Below, in pieces: positions 1 through 6,448 of a DNA stretch of 17,750 nucleotides. The notes beneath the pieces are model-generated. The model saw nothing but the letters and a program-made list of their open reading frames with translations. It was not told the DNA's origin and ran no database searches. The DNA comes from RGIG8775 sp045660295 (GTDB taxonomy: Bacteria; Bacillota; Clostridia; Oscillospirales; CAG-272). Position 1 is the first letter of the stretch; every line of letters starts with the position of its first letter. The translations under genes and the position numbers were made by a program. The DNA is taken from NCBI GenBank assembly GCA_045660295.1, contig JAZRDN010000018.1, forward strand, positions 1 through 17,750, in the 5' to 3' direction.

Positions 1-717
1 GCAACCTGTACCGAAATCGGTTGGAACGCTTACGTGACCTGTGACAGAGAGGGTTGTGATTATACAACCTATGTGGAAATTCCTGTACTTGGTCATGATG
101 AAACAGAACACGAGGCAAAAGCACCGACTTGTACCGAAATCGGCTGGAATGCTTACGTGACTTGTGACAGAGACGGTTGTGACTACACAACATACGTAGA
201 AATTCCCGCCCTCGGTCATGATGAAGTGAATCACGAGGCAAAAGCACCGACTTGTACCGAAATCGGCTGGAATGCTTACGTAACCTGTGACAGAGAGGGG
301 TGCGATTATACAACCTATGTAGAAATTCCCGCCCTCGGTCATGATGATGTAACTCACGAAGCGAAAGAAGCAACCTGTACTGAAATTGGATGGAATGCTT
401 ACGTAACCTGTGACAGAGAGGGGTGTGACTATACAACTTATGTAGAAATCCCCGCTCTTGGACACGACGAAGTGAGTCACGCAGAAAAAGCTGCAACCTG
501 TACCGAAATAGGTTGGAATGCCTACGTGACCTGTAACAGAAATGGTTGTAACTATACAACTTATATTGAGATTCCCGCACTCGGTCATAGTAAAGTAAAT
601 CACAGTGCAAAAGCGGCAACTTGTACCGAAAGCGGCTGGAATGCTTACGTAACCTGTAACAGAAACGGTTGTTATTATACAACTTACAAAAAAACCCCCG
701 CCCTCGGTCACGCAACA
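1..717 (+). repeat. 123-bp tandem coding repeats (six units, the first partial)
   Basis: Direct tandem repeats of 123 bp encode 41-residue units. For example GCACCGACTTGTACCGAAAT starts at 121 and recurs at 244. Copies differ mostly at synonymous third positions and at a few residues (the third is GHDDVTH, the fifth GHSKVNH), and the last two are the most divergent (CNRNGC). The run continues past the left edge of the window, so the true copy number is unknown. Confidence 0.9.
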
Positions 718-1299
718 TATGTAGACCATAAATGTACTCGTTGTGGTGCTTATGATCCTACGTATCAAAGCGAAGGGCTTGAATTTACTTCTAATGGTGA
801 CGGTACCTGCTATGTTAGTGGATTAGGCACTTGTACAGATACCGATATCGTTATCCCCGCCACTTCACCCGCAGGCGACAGTGTAACAAGCATCGGAGTA
901 TGGTCATTCTATGATTGCGACAGCTTGACGAGTGTGATAATACCCGATAGTGTAACAAGCATCGGTGAGGGGGCGTTCGCTAATAGCTCCAGCCTTGAGA
1001 GCGTGACGATAGGCGACAGCGTAAAAAGCATCGGAGATTCTGCGTTCATGGGTTGCATCAGCCTGACGATTGTGACTATTCCCGACAGCGTAAGAAGCAT
1101 CGGAAGACTTGCGTTCTGGTGTGGCTCCAACGCCCCGACGAGTGTAATTTTTAAGGACACAAGCACTTGGTATATAACAACTAGTTATTCGGATTGGACT
1201 GATAAGACAGGCGGATCACCAGTAAGCGTAAGAGACAGTTCTACAAATGCGATATGGCTTAATATAACATATTGCGATTATTTTTGGTACAAAAAGTAA
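1..1299 (+). CDS. Cys-repeat surface protein with BspA-like leucine-rich repeats (5' end missing)
   Basis: The reading frame is open from base 1, so the gene begins upstream of the window; the visible GTG at 34 lies inside a repeat and is not a start. The visible 432 residues hold six 41-residue units (about residues 1-240) with the pattern TCTE-G-NAYVTC-(4)-C-YTTY-EIPALGH, then a short HKCTRCGAY module, then a leucine-rich segment (about 260-385) with repeated I(P/G)DSV-SIG--AF motifs typical of BspA/LRR_5 proteins. Such proteins are usually extracellular and implicated in adhesion or ligand binding; that role here is inference. The C-terminus ends in FWYKK with no LPXTG motif and no membrane anchor. 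The next gene starts 34 bases downstream on the same strand and carries related TCT-G-C--C-GH modules, so the two probably form an operon. Confidence 0.85.
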   Translation, partial: ATCTEIGWNAYVTCDREGCDYTTYVEIPVLGHDETEHEAKAPTCTEIGWNAYVTCDRDGCDYTTYVEIPALGHDEVNHEAKAPTCTEIGWNAYVTCDREGCDYTTYVEIPALGHDDVTHEAKEATCTEIGWNAYVTCDREGCDYTTYVEIPALGHDEVSHAEKAATCTEIGWNAYVTCNRNGCNYTTYIEIPALGHSKVNHSAKAATCTESGWNAYVTCNRNGCYYTTYKKTPALGHATYVDHKCTRCGAYDPTYQSEGLEFTSNGDGTCYVSGLGTCTDTDIVIPATSPAGDSVTSIGVWSFYDCDSLTSVIIPDSVTSIGEGAFANSSSLESVTIGDSVKSIGDSAFMGCISLTIVTIPDSVRSIGRLAFWCGSNAPTSVIFKDTSTWYITTSYSDWTDKTGGSPVSVRDSSTNAIWLNITYCDYFWYKK

Positions 1300-1333
1300 T
1301 TACCTTTATACAACATAAATGAAAGGAAGAATT

Positions 1334-4300
1334 ATGAAAATTAAGAAGAAATTGCTTGCCGTTCTTGCGGTTTGCATTATGCTTATAAGTCTGACAGCCG
1401 TAATGGCTGTCAGCACCGCCGCCGAGGACGGTGGCTTTGAGGTAACTATGGTAACCTCGGGCGACGTCAAGGCAGGCGAGCAGGTCAAAATCGAAGTTTA
1501 TTTTACGGGTTCAAACATTACCTCTTTGGTGTTTATCCCCGAATATGACGAGGATATCCTTGCCCCAAAAAGCGGAGTATGGGTAATAGACCCCTCTCTT
1601 AAAGGAAAACTTTGCAGCGATTGGGACATTGCTAACGGATTTCCGCCTCTCTTACATTTGGTGCAGACCGCATCATTTACAAATGAAAAGGTTCTTGAGT
1701 TTACGTTTGAGGTTTCGGCAACGGCGTTTGACCCGGGAGACTCTACACTTATATCCCTCTCCGAGATCGCTGTAGAGGTACAAGACCCCGATACAAATAC
1801 CCTGACAACCTTTAATACAACTCAATCACCCGATATGTTCGAGATTGAGGACAGCACTCTTCACGCATATTGCGAGCATACAAGCACGCAAAACATTGCC
1901 AAGCAGGAGCCTACCTGTTATCAGGTCGGTTACGAGGCAGGGGTACAGTGTACCGCTTGCTTGCGTTTTATGAGCGGTCACGATGAGATCCCCGCAACAG
2001 GCGAGCATTCATATACCGTATGGGATAAGGATACTACCCACCACTGGAAAAAGTGTGCTACCACAGGTTGTGTTGCTATAGATGATACAACTAAAGCAAC
2101 GCATACGTATGACAACGAGTGCGACGCTGACTGTAACGGCGGTTGCGGTTACACAAGAACTGTAGAGCACGCTTTCACCGCATGGGATAAAGATGACACC
2201 TATCACTGGAAGAAGTGCTTCAAGACGGGCTGTACCGCCAAAGACGATACAACCAAAGCAACACATACGTATGACAACGAGTGTGACGTTGACTGTAACG
2301 ACGGTTGCGGTTACACGAGAACAATAGAGCATTCTTTCACTGCGTGGGATAAGGACGACACCAACCACTGGAAAGTGTGCTCCAAGACAGGCTGTACTGC
2401 AAAAGACGATACAACCAAAGCAACGCATACATATGACATAGAGTGTGATGCCGACTGTAACGACGGTTGCGGTTACACAAGAACCATAGAGCATTCTTTT
2501 ACCGCATGGGATAAGGACGACACCTATCACTGGAAGAAGTGCTCCAAGACAGGCTGTACTGCAAAAGACGATACAACAAAAGCAACGCATACATATGACA
2601 TAGAGTGTGACGCAGATTGTAACGACGGCTGCGGTTACACAAGAACAATAGAGCACGCTTTCACTGCGTGGGATAAAGATGACACCTACCACTGGAAGGT
2701 CTGCTCAAAAGACGGCTGTATCGCCAAAGACGATACAACCAAAGCAATGCATACGTATGACAACGAGTGTGACGCTGACTGTAACGGTGATTGCGGTTAC
2801 ACAAGAACACCTCCTCACAAGTTTGAGGCATGGGGAACAGACGCAACTCATCACTGGAAGAAGTGCGCAAACGACAGTTGTTCCGTAACCGATGAAACAA
2901 CAAAGGTTGAGCATACATACGACAATGAATGTGACGCGACCTGTAACGGTGATTGCGGTTACACAAGAACGCCTCCTCACAAGTTTGAGGCTTGGGGAAC
3001 AGATGCAACTTATCACTGGAAGAAGTGTGCAAATGAAGGTTGTTCTGTAACCGATGAGACAACAAAGGCTGAGCATACATACGACAACGAGTGTGACGCA
3101 ACTTGTAATGATGATTGCGGTTACACAAGAACACCTCCTCACAAGTTTGAGGCATGGGGAACAGACGCAACTCATCACTGGAAGAAGTGCGCAAACGACG
3201 GTTGTTCCGTAACCGATGAAACAACAAAGGTTGAGCATACATACGACAATGAATGTGACGCGACCTGTAACGGCGATTGCGGTTACACAAGAACGCCTCC
3301 TCACAAGTTTGAAACATGGGCTAATGATGATACAAATCACTGGAAGAAGTGCTCCAACCAGGGTTGTGAGGCAATAGATGAGACAACAGTTGTGGCTCAT
3401 AGCTACGCCTCTGTCTGTGTTGCGGAGTGCAAAGAGAGTTGCGGATATTCGAGAACTGAAATTCCTCACGATTTTGCAACAACATGGAGCAAGGATGAAA
3501 TCAACCATTGGTATGACTGTGCGGGCTGTGACGCCCAAAAGGATGAGGCAGCACACGACAAGCAGAGTGAGTGTGACGAGGCGTGTGATATTTGCGGACA
3601 GGAATTTGTTACAAACGGAGACCATACATTTGAAACAACATTGACAAAGGGCGACACAACTCACTGGTATCAGTGCGAAAATTGCAGTGCAAAGGATCAA
3701 GAAACAGAACATTCTTATGAGGTTGGCATATGTGATCCCGACTGTAACGATTGCGGTTATGTGAGAACAAATCCTCACTCCTACAAAACCGAGTGGTCTA
3801 TGGACAAGGAAAAACATTGGCACGAGTGTAGTGTCTGCGGAGATAAAATCGATGAAGCGGAGCATATTCCCGGACCTGCCGCTACAACATCGTCTCCTCA
3901 GCTTTGTACAATTTGCGATTATATTATTGCAAATAAACTTCCAAGACCGACTTATGACACTCACAACCATTCGCTTACACTTGTTCCTGCTAAGGAAGCA
4001 ACTTGTACCGCGGACGGTAATACAGCATATTATACATGTTCCGGATGTGATTACTGGTATGCGAATGCTAATGCTACAGGAAAGATAACAAACAAGGACA
4101 GCGTTGTAATCAAATCAACAGGTCACGAGGAAACAGTGTCTGCGGCTGTAGCGGCAACATGTACTACTGACGGAAAGATCGAGGGCAAGAGTTGCTCAAA
4201 GTGTGGAGAAGTGTTTGTTGCACAGGAAACTGTTAGTGCAACAGGTCACACGTTTGGTGAATGGCAAGTTGTAAAAGAGGCAACAGGGGAAGCAGACGGT

Positions 4301-4546
4301 GAAAAGGCTCGTGAATGCAGTGTGTGCGGCGAAAAGGAAACAGAAATTATTCCTGCAATAGGTGTAACAGACGAACCTGACGAAACCGAAACGCCCGATG
4401 ATACGGAAAAGCCGGACGAACCTTCGGTTTCTGAAGATCCCAAAGATGTTGAGTTAAACACAGGGGTTATGATTGGAGTTTCTTCGGCTGTGGTCATAAT
4501 CGCCGGTTTCGGAATTACAGTTGTTTTCCTTAAGAAAAAAAGATAA
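1334..4546 (+). CDS. Large exported Cys-rich repeat protein with cohesin-like N-terminus and C-terminal membrane anchor
   Basis: ATG at 1334 is preferred over the in-frame ATG at 1319 because a GAAAGGAAG ribosome site lies just ahead of it and the product then begins MKIKKKLLAVLAV, a classic signal peptide (residues 1-30, ending near STAAEDGG). The protein has 1070 residues. Residues about 32-160 resemble a cohesin-type beta-sandwich (AGEQVKIEVYF, then PEYDEDIL). Nine 54-residue units span 225-711, each with HW-K-C-(4)-C then EC-(3)-C-(3)-CGYTRT. Three divergent units follow to about 875, then two TCT-DG-C--CG-GH modules, an acidic Asp/Glu/Pro/Thr linker, one membrane helix (about 1045-1066) and a KKKR tail. 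There is no LPXTG motif, so attachment is probably by the membrane helix. Function is not recognised; binding or scaffolding at the cell surface is inference. The conserved Cys/His could bind metal or form disulfides. Confidence 0.88.
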   Translation: MKIKKKLLAVLAVCIMLISLTAVMAVSTAAEDGGFEVTMVTSGDVKAGEQVKIEVYFTGSNITSLVFIPEYDEDILAPKSGVWVIDPSLKGKLCSDWDIANGFPPLLHLVQTASFTNEKVLEFTFEVSATAFDPGDSTLISLSEIAVEVQDPDTNTLTTFNTTQSPDMFEIEDSTLHAYCEHTSTQNIAKQEPTCYQVGYEAGVQCTACLRFMSGHDEIPATGEHSYTVWDKDTTHHWKKCATTGCVAIDDTTKATHTYDNECDADCNGGCGYTRTVEHAFTAWDKDDTYHWKKCFKTGCTAKDDTTKATHTYDNECDVDCNDGCGYTRTIEHSFTAWDKDDTNHWKVCSKTGCTAKDDTTKATHTYDIECDADCNDGCGYTRTIEHSFTAWDKDDTYHWKKCSKTGCTAKDDTTKATHTYDIECDADCNDGCGYTRTIEHAFTAWDKDDTYHWKVCSKDGCIAKDDTTKAMHTYDNECDADCNGDCGYTRTPPHKFEAWGTDATHHWKKCANDSCSVTDETTKVEHTYDNECDATCNGDCGYTRTPPHKFEAWGTDATYHWKKCANEGCSVTDETTKAEHTYDNECDATCNDDCGYTRTPPHKFEAWGTDATHHWKKCANDGCSVTDETTKVEHTYDNECDATCNGDCGYTRTPPHKFETWANDDTNHWKKCSNQGCEAIDETTVVAHSYASVCVAECKESCGYSRTEIPHDFATTWSKDEINHWYDCAGCDAQKDEAAHDKQSECDEACDICGQEFVTNGDHTFETTLTKGDTTHWYQCENCSAKDQETEHSYEVGICDPDCNDCGYVRTNPHSYKTEWSMDKEKHWHECSVCGDKIDEAEHIPGPAATTSSPQLCTICDYIIANKLPRPTYDTHNHSLTLVPAKEATCTADGNTAYYTCSGCDYWYANANATGKITNKDSVVIKSTGHEETVSAAVAATCTTDGKIEGKSCSKCGEVFVAQETVSATGHTFGEWQVVKEATGEADGEKARECSVCGEKETEIIPAIGVTDEPDETETPDDTEKPDEPSVSEDPKDVELNTGVMIGVSSAVVIIAGFGITVVFLKKKR
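2006..3466 (+). repeat. 162-bp tandem coding repeats, nine units in two subfamilies
   Basis: Nine in-frame units of about 162 bp encode 54 residues each. Units 1-5 carry the WDKD-T-HW variant; units 6-8 carry HKFEAWGTDAT-HW; unit 9 (HKFETWANDDT) is intermediate. Units 6 (from 2816) and 8 (from 3140) are almost identical in DNA, differing by eye at only about two bases. This indicates a recent two-unit (324-bp) duplication or gene conversion. Long open frames on the opposite strand are by-products of this repetition. Confidence 0.9.
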
Positions 4547-4658
4547 GCAGGGTTTTTAGGTCAGAAATAGAAGTTAGTTTATAAAAAGGGCACGGGAGTT
4601 AGAGATCGGATTATAATATTCAGAAAAAAACTCAAACATATTTGCCTCACGTTATAAA

Positions 4659-4692
4659 AAACACCGGTCTTGCTTCTGCAAGACCGGTGTTT
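4659..4692. terminator. Bidirectional rho-independent terminator between convergent genes
   Basis: A 15-bp perfect stem (AAACACCGGTCTTGC, loop TTCT, GCAAGACCGGTGTTT) lies between the repeat-protein gene and the convergent signal peptidase gene. The minus-strand side is followed by a run of Ts (complement of TATAAAAA); the plus-strand side has TTT then AG. It probably ends both transcripts, more strongly on the minus strand. Confidence 0.85.
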
Positions 4693-4710
4693 TAGATTCT
4701 AAGAAAGCTA

Positions 4711-4752
4711 TGCGACAAAAGTCCATTTAGTTAATCGTGGAATTTTGTCGCA
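4711..4752 (-). other. Inverted repeat just past the signal peptidase stop codon
   Basis: TGCGACAAAA at 4711-4720 pairs with TTTTGTCGCA at 4743-4752. Inside it, TCCA and TGGA extend the stem after one mismatch, leaving a 12-nt loop. It begins 2 bases beyond the minus-strand stop and comes before the stronger hairpin at 4659-4692. It lacks a clean T tract, so it may be a 3'-end stabilising hairpin or a first weak terminator. Confidence 0.55.
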
Positions 4753-4753
4753 T

Positions 4754-5233
4754 TTAATGGGATTTTACAATTATTTCACCTCGCAGGTTATCTTTGGTTA
4801 TCGGTCCGATTTCGGAGAATCGGCTATCTCTGCTGTTGTTCCGATTGTCGCCCATTACAAAATATTCATCATCAGCAAGCGTAATTGGGTCAAATGCCGT
4901 GCCTGCAAAGCTAATAGGCTCGTTGCAGATGTCGTCAAGCGGGGTTCCGTTGATGTAAACCCTTTCGTTTATTATTTGTATTGTTTCACCGGGTAGAGCG
5001 ATGATTCTTTTTATCATTAATTCATTGTCTGTCTTAACGATGACAATTGAAAAACGCTTATAGGAAGGCAAGAGTTTGTTTGCAAAGGCAATCTGATGTG
5101 AGTGGTATGTAGGCTTCATTGAATCGCCTACGATAAATACAGGCTCAATAAACCATATTTTTAATATGAAAAGTATAGCGAATAGCGCTGTAATTATAAT
5201 TATTAATCTTAGTTTTGTTTTAATATAATTCAT
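4754..5233 (-). CDS. lepB: Type I signal peptidase
   Basis: Membrane-bound serine protease that removes signal peptides from exported proteins. Start chosen at 5233: AGGAG sits 6 bases ahead of this ATG, whereas the longer frame (from 5290) would run into the hairpin at 5280-5307. The 159-residue product has one N-terminal membrane helix (about 8-28), the catalytic serine box GDSMKPT (Ser38), the lysine box MIKRIIALPGE (Lys75), and the box GDNRNNSRDSR at 128-138. Length and single helix fit the Gram-positive SipS type. It stands alone on the minus strand, with a promoter at 5381-5409 and a leader of about 140 nt. It is convergent with the large exported repeat proteins, which need a signal peptidase; that they are its particular substrates is inference. 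Confidence 0.95.
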   Translation of the reverse strand: MNYIKTKLRLIIIITALFAILFILKIWFIEPVFIVGDSMKPTYHSHQIAFANKLLPSYKRFSIVIVKTDNELMIKRIIALPGETIQIINERVYINGTPLDDICNEPISFAGTAFDPITLADDEYFVMGDNRNNSRDSRFSEIGPITKDNLRGEIIVKSH

Positions 5234-5279
5234 CAAGCTCTCCTGAAATGGAAATTTGTCGTATAACCAATAAAAGGCC

Positions 5280-5310
5280 AAAGCCGCCACGCTTGCGTGG
5301 CGGCTTTTTT
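5280..5310. terminator. GC-rich hairpin in the lepB leader (terminator or attenuator)
   Basis: AAAGCCGCCACGC and GCGTGGCGGCTTT form a perfect stem with a tiny loop. On the plus strand it is followed by TTTTTT, a textbook terminator, but no plus-strand gene lies upstream. On the minus strand it lies inside the lepB leader, between the promoter and the ribosome site, and is followed by TTTTGGCCTTTTA. It could attenuate lepB or block antisense transcription. Confidence 0.75.
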
Positions 5311-5380
5311 CTACCCTAGTGTGGGAGAATCAATATATAAAAAGGAGAAGAAGATTCGGCATTCCGCCTCATCTGTATAT

Positions 5381-5409
5381 ATTATAGCATATTTTGTATC
5401 TCTTGTCAA
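5381..5409 (-). promoter_or_regulatory. Consensus sigma-A promoter for lepB
   Basis: Read on the minus strand: TTGACA (5409-5404), a 17-base spacer, TATAAT (5386-5381). Both hexamers match consensus exactly. Transcription would start near 5374 and run toward the signal peptidase. Confidence 0.85.
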
Positions 5410-5593
5410 ACGCAAAAAACTTCTACACAAAGAAAAAGCATTTTTTATGCTAAATAAATGTAAACCTTTTGTTAACAAGTGTGAAAAAAAGATTATGTTT
5501 TGCTTTTTAGTGTTATGGTTGATGTCTATCTTACATAATAATATTAGAATCGGAAACACGATTTGGAGATTATTTCAAGAAAGGAACAAAACA
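5410..5593. other. AT-rich intergenic stretch with no gene seen
   Basis: The non-coding interval between the lepB and zinc-ribbon gene starts is 5234-5593; the lepB leader hairpin and promoter occupy its left part. The right part is very AT-rich. An open frame runs through it into the next gene, but it has no ribosome site of its own and a composition unlike a protein gene. No convincing plus-strand promoter was found. A left junction of accessory DNA could lie here but was not identified. Confidence 0.4.
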
Positions 5594-6058
5594 ATGAAAG
5601 AAAATGAAAAAAGAACAAAAGTAACAGAGTTCACAGAAGAAATATGTGGGTATAATGTATGCCCCAAGTGTGGCGGGAGTGCATATACGGTAACAACTGC
5701 TGACGGAATGTATTATGTGGGGTGTGTACACTGTGGGCTTAGACACGGTGTTTCTATATCCACTATGGAAGAGCAAAGCGACGATTATCGTGAAGCAACA
5801 AGACTAGAGTGGAATAAGTATTGTCTTCAGAGTGAATACAGCGAGGAAGCGCTTGCGGTTCTAGGTGGTGAGTTTGTTTACATAGTTAGCGACCCCGGAG
5901 ATAATTATATTGTCTTTGCATCACATGATGTTAAAGAGGTTAAGGAGTTTTTTGAAACCGTAGCGAAAGGCACAGCATGTGAGATGTATTTACTTCACAA
6001 TGGTTATCCCGAGTATCTTGGCTCTTCGTTTCTTCTTTGGCTTTTTAAAGAATCCTAA
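5594..6058 (+). CDS. Lar-like zinc-ribbon protein, function unknown
   Basis: ATG at 5594 is chosen because AAAGGAAC lies about 8 bases upstream; the same frame is open for 99 more codons without a ribosome site. The 154-residue product has two Cys pairs, CPKC (23-26) and CVHC (44-47), separated by TTADGMYYVG, then an LEWNKY motif at 72-77. This matches the layout of the short Lar/restriction-alleviation zinc-ribbon proteins of phages and mobile elements (CPxCGG, YYV-C--CG, then a W-N pair). About 75 further residues (GEFVYIVSD to the C-terminus) are not recognised. The gene is single, ends in a strong terminator and lies beside element genes, so accessory cargo is likely. A role in countering restriction is only suggested by the motif. 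Confidence 0.7.
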   Translation: MKENEKRTKVTEFTEEICGYNVCPKCGGSAYTVTTADGMYYVGCVHCGLRHGVSISTMEEQSDDYREATRLEWNKYCLQSEYSEEALAVLGGEFVYIVSDPGDNYIVFASHDVKEVKEFFETVAKGTACEMYLLHNGYPEYLGSSFLLWLFKES

Positions 6059-6084
6059 AAAATGAAAACAACACAACACAGATT

Positions 6085-6122
6085 CCCCACCTCGCGTGAG
6101 CGAGGTGGGGCTTTTCTTTTTT
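6085..6122 (+). terminator. Strong rho-independent terminator
   Basis: An 11-bp stem CCCCACCTCGC / GCGAGGTGGGG with loop GTGA is followed by CTTTTCTTTTTT. It lies 26 bases after the stop of the zinc-ribbon gene and isolates it from the next transcription unit. Confidence 0.93.
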
Positions 6123-6177
6123 CCTTGCTTATAGTTTTAATTTTCAAGTTATGGGTATAGGGTAACTGTCATAATAG

Positions 6178-6185
6178 GTGTAGAG
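6178..6185 (+). repeat. GTGTAGAG repeat, copy 1
   Basis: GTGTAGAG also occurs at 6241-6248 and 7527-7534, all around the first recombinase gene. Eight bases alone could recur by chance; it is noted because the other two copies extend to an 11-bp match. Confidence 0.35.
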
Positions 6186-6213
6186 CAATATACAAGAAAG
6201 GAGAAAAGAAAAT

Positions 6214-6246
6214 ATGACACACGCGGAGCAAATTGGGTTTGTGTAG
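6214..6246 (+). CDS. Putative 10-residue leader peptide (MTHAEQIGFV)
   Basis: A strong ribosome site AAAGGAG (6197-6203) is followed after 10 bases by ATG and only ten codons before TAG. It lies more than 200 bases ahead of the recombinase gene, in front of several potential hairpins, an arrangement seen in translation-coupled leader regulation. It could instead be the relic of a gene cut by insertion, since the stop codon falls inside a direct repeat. The peptide has no recognisable function. Confidence 0.4.
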   Translation: MTHAEQIGFV

Positions 6247-6249
6247 AGA
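6239..6249 (+). repeat. 11-bp direct repeat, left copy (TTGTGTAGAGA)
   Basis: Identical to 7525-7535. The two copies flank the first recombinase gene and its leader, 1.29 kb apart. They are possible crossover or recombinase-binding sites. Confidence 0.5.
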
Positions 6250-6448
6250 CGGTTACTCGGGAACTTGTGAACGAGTAAACGGCTAACGCCCCCCAAAGGC
6301 GGAATTTTGAGTGAATTCTTGCATATAAAAACTGAATTTATATGTGCAGAAAATCAAAACTCCGACAAACGGCGGTCCTACCGCGCCCTATCAGGTGGGA
6401 ATGTTTAACTTTAACGCACAAAATTTTTATTATATTAGGAGGGTTTTT
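6247..6448 (+). promoter_or_regulatory. Structured untranslated leader of the recombinase gene
   Basis: This stretch holds no gene but several possible hairpins in a row: TTACTCG/CGAGTAA (6253-6259 with 6272-6278), CGCC/GGCG (6287-6290 with 6298-6301), TGCATATAAA with TTTATATGTGCA (6320-6348, two-base bulge), and GCGGT/ACCGC (6372-6384). It ends at the AGGAGGG ribosome site before ATG 6449. Such structures could act as a cis-regulatory RNA or as recombination-site DNA. No known riboswitch class was recognised. Confidence 0.5.

Noticed and set aside
1..3466. CRISPR-like regular repeats
   Set aside because: Periods of 123 and 162 bp are in frame inside coding regions, with no short repeat plus unique spacer pattern and no cas genes.
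2009..3970. Long open frames on the minus strand (227, 218 and 421 residues) under the repeat-protein gene
   Set aside because: They mirror the 162-bp repeats, have no ribosome sites, and encode repetitive Cys/Leu-rich nonsense. The plus frame has signal peptide, domains and anchor.
5297..5593. N-terminal extension of the zinc-ribbon protein
   Set aside because: It lies in AT-rich DNA overlapping the lepB promoter and hairpin and has no ribosome site, whereas ATG 5594 has a good one.
6241..6448. Group II (class C) intron after the terminator at 6085-6122
   Set aside because: Such introns do insert after terminators, but no intron reverse transcriptase and no domain V-like hairpin with an AGC/GUU-type triad was found; the downstream gene is a recombinase.
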